DNA of 64,000 nucleotides from Sphaeramia orbicularis (taxonomy: Eukaryota > Chordata > Actinopteri > Kurtiformes > Apogonidae). Positions 39,961 to 64,000 of this stretch are shown here, in pieces (position 1 is the stretch's first letter; every line of letters begins with the position of its first letter). A program made the translations under genes and the position numbers. Location of the stretch: assembly GCF_902148855.1 (NCBI RefSeq), contig NC_043973.1:12572773-12636772 (forward strand), in the 5' to 3' direction. The notes beneath the pieces are model-generated. The model saw only the letters and a program-made list of their open reading frames with translations. It did no database searches and was not told the DNA's origin.

Positions 39961-42900
39961 ATGGATAAGTTTGTGGTTAAGCTTCCCAAGGGAGAGACTC
40001 CGAAAAAAACAAAGACCAATGTAAAGGTCTACAAGCAAGCTACTATCGAGTCTTTACGGGTGAGTCCTAAGCTGAAGGCTAATATGGGTGTTAGGTGTTG
40101 TGCCGAATTCTGCTCCCTGCTGAAAACAGCTCCCCCTTCCTAAGTCAGCCATGAAGAGGACAAAGTGCACCAAATTCACTCTGTCACACCAGAATAGCTC
40201 CAAATATGAGCTGCTCAAGTCATTTCACTTCTTTAGTTTGGCAGTCTTTTTTGAATAGAGGATGCAGTTTTCAGCAGTATCTGGTGCCGAATTCTGCTCC
40301 CTGCCGAAAACTGCATCCCTAGCCGCAAGTGATGTAGTTTTCGGCAGTATCTGTTTTTATTATTACATATTTTGTGTGTTGTGGCTCTAAGATTTAACTT
40401 TAAAAAGCTTTATCGGCTAAAATTTGCGTAGAGGTCTTATTTATGTCTTTGTGCATAAGAAATCAATATAAGTGAATCCCCAAAGGAACTTTGTGTTGGT
40501 AAATGCAAGTTATGCAAATTTACAGGATTTCAGTTCTGTTGTAACATGTTGATGGTCATATGAACTATATTTTCAGCTCAAAAGTGTCCAATTGCATCTC
40601 AATTAATGCTATATTTTCATGTCACAAATGGCCAAGTTATATTTGAACTGAATTTACCTGAAAAACAAATATCCTATTCTTTTAGATTCCCCAGTTTTTC
40701 TTACAAGATTATATCCTACATATCACATGTTTTATTTTTACAGGTTGCAATATGGAGTATGGTGCTGATCCATCCTGCTTACGAGGGCTGTTCAATAAGT
40801 TCATGGCCTCACCCAGAAATACTGGTTGTTATAATACAGGATGTTACATTCTTTTGTGATGGAATAGTGATGCTTGAACATCGGTGGACCAAGTGCATTG
40901 CTGTAAATGGAGATTATGTTGAAAAATAAAATATAAATTATCAGTCTGTGTTGTTCTGTTCTGGATGAGGCCATGAACTTATTGAACAGCCCTCGTATGT
41001 TACGCCAATACATACATTAAGAATGTCACACGTCACTTTTTAAATCAACAGTTTTCTAATAATAAGCATTTCTATAAAGAAATAACAATTCTATATTGTT
41101 ATTTACTCTTTAGTATGATGATAAACTATACAATAAATAATTCTGATCCTAGTTTTTGCACAGGGATCATTCGTGTAAACGGTGACATGGCTGCAGAGCA
41201 TCAGTATGATGGGATCCGTAACAACCATGTCACATCCGTCCACTGCCACATTTTGTGTTTTTGTGTCAGCTGTTATTGTTTTAGATCCACAACACTAACA
41301 TTTATGAATAAGAGGAGAATTAGCAATAGTAAGTATATAAGTTTATTACTAATAAATTACTGGTTAGGGATGTAACGATATGAAAATTTCATATCACAGT
41401 TATTGTGACCAAAATTATCACGGTTATCATTATTATCGTGATATTGTTGAAATGTGCTCAAAATGTTCAAAAAGTACTAATACACACACTAAAATAATTT
41501 AACCAAGTTGTATTTTGAAAAAATAAATAAATAAATAAATTTAAAATAATAATAATAATAGGCAAAATGTACTTTCTGTGGCAGAAACATTCAAATATTA
41601 ACATGTAAACATCAAACATACACATGACCATTTTCCATATCAAGTTTGAGTTGAAAGTACGGTAATCAAACACGGTTATCATGATAATTAGAATTTAAAC
41701 AGTAATACTAACCGTCAAGAATTTTACCGTGGTTTATCGTTATACCGGTAATCGTTACATCCCTAGTACTGGTACTGACCAGATCATCATGGGTAATGTC
41801 ACGTCCGTCCACCAGCAAAAGTTTTCACATACACGTGCTATTCAAAATCCAATATTTCTGAAAATATAGCTTCCACTGTCAAATAATATCAGTAGTCTTT
41901 GCACAAATGTATTGGCATTATTTCAACACAGTTCTAGGCATTTCTTACAACTTTTTTTTGACCAAAATGGCCACTCATTTGACCCCCTAAGTAAATTGTA
42001 GCCATTATATACCTTACAGTTTGTACATTCTTTAATATTAAACAGATAAAAAACATAACTGCAATATCTTACAATATTATTAATTACTTAACTGCTCCAC
42101 AGGTATGGAGAGAAAAAGTTGTGACAGGGTGAATTTGGTGCACATTGTCCTCTTCATGGCTGACTTGTGAAGGGTTAGCAGTTTTCAGCAGGGAGTAGAA
42201 TTCAGCACAACAATTGTAACTGCATTTAGAGGTTGTAGCATGATGAACTCATATGGAGTGTGTGTCTCAGAGGGTGGTTGTGATTGAGGACATCTTGCGC
42301 TACAAATCCACGTTGGAGCTACCTGAACAGAGTAAGGAAAACCTACTGGCAGCCCTCACTGAACTGAGCAAGAAGATCCCATCCAAGGAGGTGCTGAAAT
42401 CCACTAAAATAGGTAGGATGCTGAGGAGACACCCACTGGTTCATTCCAATAATGACAGACAGACACACATCCGATGCATTACACTGGGTTACAAAAAAAT
42501 GTTTTTTACAAGTTGTCTAGGTTTTTTCAACTGAATTAGGACCATTTTGCACCGCTAAATCCAATAATGACATCTGTTTTTCTCAATCAGGTCAGGTTTT
42601 TTTGCTAATTTGATTTTGAAAAATTTGATCTTCTCACAAAATTGATACATTTTTGTGACTTTATCAGTTGATTTTTTTATATACAGGGTGGGGAAGCAAA
42701 ATTTACAATATTTTGAGGCAGGGATTGAAAGACAGTGTATGACCAATTACTTTATTGAAAGTCATGAGAATTTATTTGCCCCAAGAAAATTTACATAATA
42801 GAAAACGTTTTTATTCTATGTGTCCTCCTTCTTTCTCAATAACTGCCTTCACACGCTTCCTGAAACTTGCGCAAGTGTTCCTCAAATATTCGGGTGACAA

Positions 42901-45900
42901 CTTCTCCCATTCTTCTTTAATAGTATCTTCCAGACTTTCTCGTAATAGTTTTGCTCATAGTCATTCTCTTCTTTCCATTATAAACAGTCTTTATGGACAC
43001 TCCAACTATTTTTGAAATCTCCTTTGGTGTGACGAGTGCATTCAGCAAATCACACACTCTTTGACATTTGCTTTCCTGATTACTCATATGGGCAAAAGTT
43101 TCTGAAAAGGTATGGATAATAGTGTTAGGTATGATTATGACATCAATATATGTTTGGTTTCAAAACAATTGACGTAGTGCCTGCTGAGAAAAAACAACCA
43201 AATGTTCATAGTAAATTTTGCTTCCCCACTCTGTAGTTCTCACCCAAAATAGGTTTTAAGAGAAAAAAAATCATTTTCTAACAGGATTCCTGTTAGATAC
43301 AATGGTGTATTCACCGCAAATGTAGCAGAATACGTCAGGCTTATTTTGCAAGATCTTTTAGTCGAAGCCATTTCATTCACCTGTAATATTAAAAAAAACC
43401 ATTAATCATAAATTGGCAAAAGTAAAATCTTCAGAACTCGTTTATTGCAAGAAATATAAAAGAATTTTGTATCATATGATGTGAAAATGCCCATAAATGT
43501 AAGCAAAAATGTTAAAAAGCCAATATGTAGCATAGTTCAGAAAGCTGACCTGATTGAGCAAAATTAATGTGATTTTTGGATTCAGCACACCAAAATGATC
43601 CTAAATCAGCTCAAAAAACTGAAACAATAAATTTGTTGTTGACCAGTGTTATCAATGTGGCAGGCATATGAATATGGAAAACTATGCCATTTGCAGGAGT
43701 ACTTGTTTAGAATTTTGCAGAGAGTAGTGAAATCACACTCAGGTCATGACTTTTTTTCATTCAGTCAGACCAATATTAGAATCCAGAAGAGCGCAACTTT
43801 TTACAAACTTCTTCCATACCCAGCCCGTCATCCTGATTAAACACATTATGAAAACTTCTCTCATTTAAGGTCACACTGTCAACAAAATGCGAAAGCATCT
43901 GGACCCCGAGGTGAGTTCAATGGCAGCAAAGGTGTACACTGACTGGAAGACGTTCATTGAGGAGAATTCCAATAAGCCGGCTATTGAGGTCCGCTCTGAC
44001 AAACAATCTGAAGGACTGAGGAGTAATGCTAGGAGACTAATGGCCGAAGCTTTGGAGGTCAAGGTAAAGAAGTCCACTTTATTGACAAGAGCCGCTGAAT
44101 TGTTCTTATTGAGTGTATGACCAAAACTGCATTACAGTCACAGTTTTTTTTTATTCTGGTCACTGGCTACATTCTCTACCTAGACCTCCCAAATCATGTC
44201 ATGGATGTTCTTGAAAAAGCTGTGGCCAAGTTCATGGGACTCCCAAAGCTGTACACCCAATTTAGAACTACATTTTGTTACGCTCGGTCTAGGGCACAGG
44301 TGTCAAACTCCGGTCCTCGAGGGCCGGTATCCTGCATGTTTTAGATATTTCCCTCTTCCTTCCACACCTGGTTCAATTAATGATCAGCTCATCATCGTGC
44401 TCTGCAGAAGCCTGATAACGATGTAATGGCTTCCAGGTGTGATGGAAGAGGGAAACATCTAAAACATGCAGGATATCGGCCCTCGGTCTAGGGGTTGCCG
44501 AGAAGTAACATGGTGTGAGAGTCCCCTCCCTCCATGTCCCTTAACAAACAAGAGCAAATTAATCAAATGACCAGCAACCACGCCACTACAATATGAAATA
44601 TTTATTTACAAAAAAAGAAAAATTAAATCAGGTAGGGAATCATAATAATCTACAAACACAAACGAAGGAAACCAAAATACATCAATTTTACCAAAACTCT
44701 AATGGATAAACATGAGAAAACTTAAAGAAAAAGATTCCCTCCTTGTGTAGCTGATTTTACAAAGTTTGAACAAAAATTACAAAAGGCTGGTCTGAACAGA
44801 GGGGGGAATGGAATGAGAGGAGTCTCCTGGGAGGAAGGAAGATCTGGCTTTAAATTTCCCAGCTCATCTCTGAAGCACCAATCAGCCGCAGCCAGCAGAC
44901 CAGTACCACACCTGCAGCTCATCCTCCATTAACCACTATCTGTTGGAGGGAAAGACAGAACACACACCCACACAAGGAAGAGAACAGAAAAACTACAAAA
45001 ATATAACAATCACAAATGACACAGCTCATTACAGAATAAAAAAAACACTAACCCTTAAGAATTTCTTAAATTATTAATCTGAGCTTAATTTCATCTCAGT
45101 CTTTCAGATGCTTTTAATAACAACACATGCACCTTGTCTTTCTCCATCTTACCTTCTATAAATCCTATACTGCCTGTATATGTCCTTATTTATTGTATAT
45201 ATTTCTTATCTGTGGTATAGAGTTAGCTTTTTTTTTTTTTTTTTTAATATTTCAGTAGTTTTTAGGAATACTTTAGTAGTATATGTACATTTAAGATTTT
45301 ATCCTGTAGATTTGTACATTCCCTACATTTCTCAGTATTTTGTGATGTTTTTATACAGTCTTTTTTGCACTAGGTGTTTTTGCTGCTAAACAGAACAGAG
45401 CTGCTAAACTGATTTTCATTGTCCCTGTGACAGTGACATTAAAGATCTATTCTATTCTATTCTATTCTATTCTATTCTATTCTATTCTATTCTATTCTAT
45501 TCTATTCTATTCTTATTGGACTGAGGAAATTGACAGCGTACAGATTATAATAGCTTGGTTTGTTGCACAACACAGTTCATCTTGTTCTGTGTCTCATCAG
45601 CTCAATACTCAGTTTCACTAAATACAAACTTTTCTGAGCTCATTTCTGACATCATTAACTTTTCAGGGTACATATTGCAGACTATCTTCAAGCTCTTCTG
45701 AATGTTAAGTGCAAATTCCAAGTCAGTGCAGAGAAAATAAGGAACTGATGAGCTCCAAGGACCAAATTTAAAAATGTAGAACTTAGAAAGTTTTTAGAGT
45801 ACTGCTTTGGGTTTTACAAGGTCTCATGAGCTCAGAAGTTTTCTTTTGTAAAAGAAAATCTATAACATAACCTGGGAGGTCTAGGTGAGGTAGTTGTTAC

Positions 45901-46147
45901 TTACTATGAATACTACATAATATATGTCTTGTTTTTTTCCCCCTCATCTGACCTACAGGAGGACTGTGGCCTTATAGACAACATTGAGAGAGAAGTGTTC
46001 CACCAGAGCTCACGACTGGTGAGCAGTTCATACAGACGGACAGTGAGAGCGCTGGTCTTTGCCTTCAAACACAACCCTGAGACCAGGATGCAGACGAAAG
46101 ACGGTACAATATCAGTGAACCAGCTGGTTTCTAAATATAAGAAATAA
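39961..46147 (+). CDS. tceanc2: TFIIS N-terminal/central domain protein TCEANC2, 207 aa
   Basis: TCEANC2 is a small nuclear protein related to transcription elongation factor TFIIS; its exact role is poorly characterised. Four exons close in phase: 39961-40059, 42271-42412, 43870-44063 and 45959-46147. Recognised stretches are [61 protein letters not shown] and the C-terminal [19 protein letters not shown]. Residues about 35-120 form the TFIIS N-terminal (LW-type) helical domain and about 130-205 resemble the TFIIS central domain. The Cys4 zinc ribbon of true TFIIS is absent, so transcript-cleavage activity is not expected. The human protein is 208 aa. Intron 1 is about 96 percent transposon (40096-42211). 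Confidence 0.96.
40782..40995. mobile_element. Mariner-type MITE, 214 bp, TA target duplication
   Basis: The ends CGAGGGCTGTTCAATAAGTT and AACTTATTGAACAGCCCTCG are perfect inverted repeats. The sister copy reads CTGCTTATGTTACG at about 30294; here TA is duplicated on both sides of the insert. The perfect termini suggest recent insertion. Confidence 0.95.
41365..41765. mobile_element. hAT-type MITE, 401 bp, 8-bp target duplication
   Basis: The ends TAGGGATGTAACGATATGAA and GGTAATCGTTACATCCCTA are inverted. The flanks are TTACTGGT and GTACTGGT, whereas the sister reads a single GTACTGGT at about 30654. A truncated relative lies at 62401-62482. Confidence 0.93.
42684..43233 (-). mobile_element. 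Tc1/mariner deletion derivative keeping the transposase DNA-binding head
   Basis: The ends CAGGGTGGGGAAGCAAAATT and AATTTTGCTTCCCCACTCTG are inverted and flanked by TA. On the minus strand from about 43090 the translation reads [20 protein letters not shown] then [19 protein letters not shown], a helix-turn-helix typical of this superfamily. The catalytic domain is missing. It lies in tceanc2 intron 2. Confidence 0.88.
44294..44484. mobile_element. hAT-type palindromic MITE, right end shortened, tceanc2 intron 3
   Basis: GGTCTAGG occurs at 44286-44293 and 44485-44492. The left end GCACAGGTGTCAAACTCC is complete, but the right arm stops at ATATCGGCCCTC and lacks the terminal GAGTTTGACACC seen in 25621-25822. 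The duplication is nevertheless intact. Confidence 0.82.
45126..45513 (+). mobile_element. LINE 3' end, copy 2, with (TATTC)n tail
   Basis: It matches 10985-11338 (CATGCACCTT, AACAGAACAGAGCTGCTAAA, GACAGTGACATTAAAGATCT) and ends in about 13 units of TATTC. It is 5'-truncated with no coding part. The pentanucleotide yields a spurious repeated 'SILFY' frame. Confidence 0.82.
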
Positions 46148-46261
46148 CTGAGGCTGAACAACACTGGATATATCAAGGCATTTTTGTGCTTTATTTTATC
46201 TTCTTCTAGGTTTTGCAGGTCTTTTTTTTTTAAATTATTTTATTCATTTTCTGTAAAGGAC

Positions 46262-46267
46262 ATTAAA
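46262..46267 (+). promoter_or_regulatory. Candidate poly(A) signal of tceanc2
   Basis: ATTAAA, the common variant signal, lies about 115 bp past the tceanc2 stop. A second ATTAAA is near 46436, closer to the oppositely directed cdcp2 end. Confidence 0.5.
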
Positions 46268-46471
46268 AAAGTGTTAACACTTTTGTGGCACATCAATATT
46301 TTATAAATACATGTAAATTATGAAGGATATGTAATTTATTGCTGGTAGTGATGAACATACATGTATGATGCTTGATAACAGGTTCTCTGGTTTTATGTAA
46401 GTGGATATTTTTTACATAAATATAATCTTTTTTTTCATTAAAAAAAAACCAAAATCAACGTTCGAGTATGT

Positions 46472-46477
46472 TTTATT
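46472..46477 (-). promoter_or_regulatory. Poly(A) signal of cdcp2
   Basis: TTTATT on the plus strand gives AATAAA on the minus strand, 36 bp past the cdcp2 stop at 46513-46515. The 3' UTR would be very short and would end facing the tceanc2 3' end. Confidence 0.6.
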
Positions 46478-46512
46478 ACTTTGGTTTAAAAAAAAAACCT
46501 TGTAGCTGTATT

Positions 46513-61423
<14,911 letters not shown>

Positions 61424-61782
61424 GTTGTTATTGTTGATTCGGCTTTTGTCACGCCTCAGCTACAGTACCTGCAGAGATAGACAACGGCAATGTCAGAGCG
61501 CACAGCCTTGAGACGTCAGCAGCACTGACTTGGAGAGGTAATAGGACTTTGAAAAATTCATTCACCGCAGCCCTGAATGAGCAACCTGATACCTGTGTTA
61601 CCTGGGCCTGGTTTTGCCCTCTTCACTAAATTTTAATGACTGATATCCAATGAGCAGGAGTGGCTTGTCAGGACGCTGTTTGGAGGGTGGTATGCATTTT
61701 TAATGATGGCCTCAAATACACACTCACAGCTTACTGAACACCAGCTGTGTGTTTTTATTTATTAGGAAGATGTAAGACAGGG

Positions 61783-62395
61783 GTGTCAAACTCATTTTAG
61801 TTCAGGGGCCGCATTCACCTCAATTTGATCTCCAGTGGGCCGGACCAGTAAAATGACAACTGTGAAAAAAGTAAAATTATATTATGATCAGGTTTACATC
61901 TACAAAGTTTCCTTAAAAATCTGAATAACATCAACAACTTGAATTGTCTTAAGAAAAACAAGTGCAATTTTAACAATATTATGCCTTGGTTTATCAGTTT
62001 ATCATTTATACGTGCATTACAATCACACAAAACATTAAGTAACAGGCAGAATATTGGTAAAATTGCATTTACTTTTCTTAAGACATTTCTGTTTGTTCAT
62101 ATTTGTTCGGGCTATTCACATTTTTTGTAAAAGTATAGTTTGGTAATATAAACATTTTCATCTAATTTTACTTTTTTACACCAAAAAACAAAGAAAGAAT
62201 TTGGGGTTGTCATTATTTATGAGTTATAATGATAATATTTTACTGGTCTGACCCACTTGAAATCTAATTGGACTGTATGTGGAACCTGAATTAGAATGAT
62301 TTTGACACCATTGATTATTAATATCTTTAGTGTAATTTTTTGCATTTCACAAATCCATCCCACGGGCCGGATTGGACCCTTTGGCTGGCACAATT
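61783..62395. mobile_element. Truncated hAT-type MITE
   Basis: It begins CAGGGGTGTCAAACTCATTT, like 35951-37886, and runs to GGATTGGACCCTTTGGCTGG, lacking the terminal GACACCTGTG. It is useful as the uninterrupted reference for the insertion point at 36582. Confidence 0.82.
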
Positions 62396-63759
62396 TCAAT
62401 AATACCACAATAATAATGATAACCGTGATAATTTTGGTCACAATAACCGTGATATGACATTTTCATATCGTTACACCTCTAGAAGGGATAAATGGAATTA
62501 AAGTAACTCATCTTTACCTATTTTTGTGGGGATTTGATTTTCACTACTGAAGCCTCTAAACATCCAAATGAGTCACATCTGATGCTGTTGAAAAGCCAAG
62601 AAACTGCATTTTACCTGAATTCTTAAAACATATTGATAGGATAAATGGTTATTGAATATTTTACATCAGTGGATGCTTTGGGTCACTGGCAGCTATTTAG
62701 GTCTTTGGAGGTTGAGTAGACTTCACTGTACATGTTGTATCACTATTACTAGAGTATTACTTCAGTGATTCTTCAACATACAGACAAAGGTTACATTTGC
62801 TTAAAACACTGTAGCCTAATTTTAACATAAAATGGCAAATTATGACATGAAAAGAGATGGTTTTGCATATTTCTTTATCACTTATTGCCAATGTAATGTC
62901 TTCTTCCTTCTCCTTTTTTGTCTATTTTACCTCAGTATTCTTAATGAATAAAAAACTGCACTGATATTTGTTAAACTTGCTTCAAATTAAGAAATAGTTT
63001 GGATGAAATGTTGTACATACATAATACTACAGAAAGAAGACATTACATTAAATCAGTGGTCCCCAACCTTTTATGGCCTGTTACCCCATTTTAACATCAC
63101 AAATTTCTGGCGACCCCAGACATTCAAAATGGAGACATTTTTTTGTTATAATTAATTTGTTTTTGATCATGTAATAGTTTGATATACTATGTTGCAAATA
63201 AACGTTAACGTTTTAGATGACATTTAGTCTATATAATGTATATTATTGTGGACAGAGGCAGAAAAGCCAGGTGTAGATTACTGCACAAAAGGAGAATTTT
63301 ATTTTCCTTGGTCAGGATATGTACAGTCTGTCCAGCTTGGATTTACAAGGCTGACAATTAATACTGAACAAACAAGAACTCAAACTATGAATTATGAAAG
63401 AGCTGCAGCATCTGAAACCGACCACAATGAACATTTGAAAGTCACATGATCGGATCAATCAAGATATGCCCTCTCAGACATTGTATCCTGCATTTTATTT
63501 GAACTTCATTTGTATTAAGAAAAGTGTGTGTAACAGAAACATTTCGTGACAAGTTCACATGATAACTCTTCAGTAAAGGGAAGAGAAAAGAGAAAACACT
63601 GCCTCTGAAATGCTCACTAAGCTGTTGGCTACATTTTATATTTTAATCACCACTGACCATGTATGCTGTCATCAGATATGTAATGCTAAAAAATTAAAAT
63701 GATCATGTAATGATTAAAAAACATATTGAATTCATTCAAGAGAAACCAAATCTGTCAAA

Positions 63760-64000
63760 TCTATGTTTTTCAAATCAAAATGATTTATATAGCACCAAAT
63801 CATTACAAAAGTTATCTCATGACGCTTTACATATAGAGTTGGTCAAAATCAGACTCCAAGCCAATTTACAGAAACCCAACAGAATCCTCCAGGAGCAAAC
63901 ACTTTTGACTGGTGACAGTGGCGAAGGAAAAACTTCCCTTTAACAGCAGAAACCTGGAGCAGACCCAGACTCCTGGAGGATGGACATCTGCCTGGACCAG
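63760..64000. repeat. Interspersed fish repeat running off the right edge
   Basis: ATTACAAAAGTTATCTCATG, ACGCTTTACATATAGAG, CAGAAACCCAACAGAATCCT and TGGAGGATGGACATCTGCCT match a well-known teleost repeat that I cannot assign to a superfamily. It produces a chance open frame ending GDSGEGKTSL that resembles a P-loop but is repeat sequence. Confidence 0.65.

Larger units (their letters stand above)
40414..42004. mobile_element. 'CGGCTAAAATTTGC' element, interrupted copy; middle layer
   Basis: It is the sister of 29931-30894. The flanks show TTAT on both sides (40410-40413 and 42005-42008), while the family at about 13247 reads TTTTATATACC without an insert. It carries a mariner MITE at 40782-40995 and a hAT MITE at 41365-41765, both missing from the sister. 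Confidence 0.88.
40096..42211. mobile_element. 'GTTGTGCCGAATTC' MITE filling tceanc2 intron 1; outer layer of a nest
   Basis: The ends GTTGTGCCGAATTCTGCTCC and TAGAATTCAGCACAAC are inverted for more than 100 bp, including CCTAAGTCAGCCATGAAGAG. It starts 37 bp after exon 1 and ends 59 bp before exon 2. The CGGCTAAAA element at 40414-42004 is inserted in it at TTAT. Confidence 0.85.
61424..64000. other. Upstream flank of cdcp2, repeats only
   Basis: The cdcp2 promoter should lie just above 61423, but no TATA or initiator motif is convincing. Repeats include a truncated hAT-type element (61783-62395), the end of a second one (62401-62482), a common 'GTGGTCCCCAACCTTTTATG' repeat at 63056-63140, and the sequence at about 63760-64000 (see next entry). 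I see no exon here. Confidence 0.55.

Noticed and set aside
45427-45621. Open frame with repeated SILFY units
   Set aside because: It is the (TATTC)n tail of a LINE read in frame; there is no start context or conservation.
63710-63943. Frame ending GDSGEGKTSL as a P-loop ATPase
   Set aside because: The sequence is a common teleost interspersed repeat and the P-loop resemblance is by chance.

Overview
The window is vertebrate nuclear DNA, almost certainly from a teleost fish, probably a percomorph. The evidence is split genes with GT-AG introns, low GC, and very dense fish-type non-autonomous DNA transposons (hAT, Tc1/mariner and TTAA-flanked families), a tRNA-derived SINE and LINE tails. Six protein-coding genes were recognised by reading exons, checking splice phases and comparing with remembered human proteins. 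A seventh, intronless coiled-coil ORF was not recognised. No database search was run.

Layout, left to right: 5' part of ndc1 (minus, 1-3431, running off the left edge); unrecognised coiled-coil ORF (minus, 3952-4713); yipf1 (minus, eight coding exons, 6616-13613); lrrc42 (plus, seven coding exons, 14548-20751); a gene-free repeat belt (about 20.9-27.1 kb); tmem59 (minus, eight coding exons, 27551-38847); tceanc2 (plus, four exons, 39961-46147); cdcp2 (minus, six coding exons, 46513-61423); then repeats to the right edge. yipf1/lrrc42 and tmem59/tceanc2 are head-to-head pairs; tceanc2/cdcp2 are tail-to-tail, with stop codons 365 bp apart. The gene set matches the human 1p32.3 neighbourhood (NDC1-YIPF1-LRRC42-TMEM59-TCEANC2-CDCP2), but I see no DIO1, HSPB11 or LDLRAD1 exons.

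The gene products have unrelated jobs: a nuclear pore anchor, a Golgi membrane protein, a leucine-rich-repeat protein, an autophagy-linked endolysosomal membrane protein, a TFIIS-like nuclear protein and a CUB-domain membrane protein. The block is conserved synteny, not an operon-like pathway. Predicted complete proteins are yipf1 300 aa, lrrc42 406 aa, tmem59 324 aa, tceanc2 207 aa and cdcp2 531 aa; all splice phases close.

Most of the remaining sequence is transposon. The best structure in it is a set of nests in which a sister copy elsewhere in the window preserves the empty target site, so insertion points and target duplications can be read to the base (TA for mariner, 8 bp for hAT, TTAA for two MITE families). 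Other points of interest are a cdcp2 tail with an isolated ZP-N-like domain, a changed residue in the tmem59 ATG16L1-binding motif, the unknown coiled-coil ORF, and a 5' splice site of ndc1 lying at the edge of a retroposon tail. No CRISPR, operon, tRNA or rRNA gene, or new defence-type system was found.
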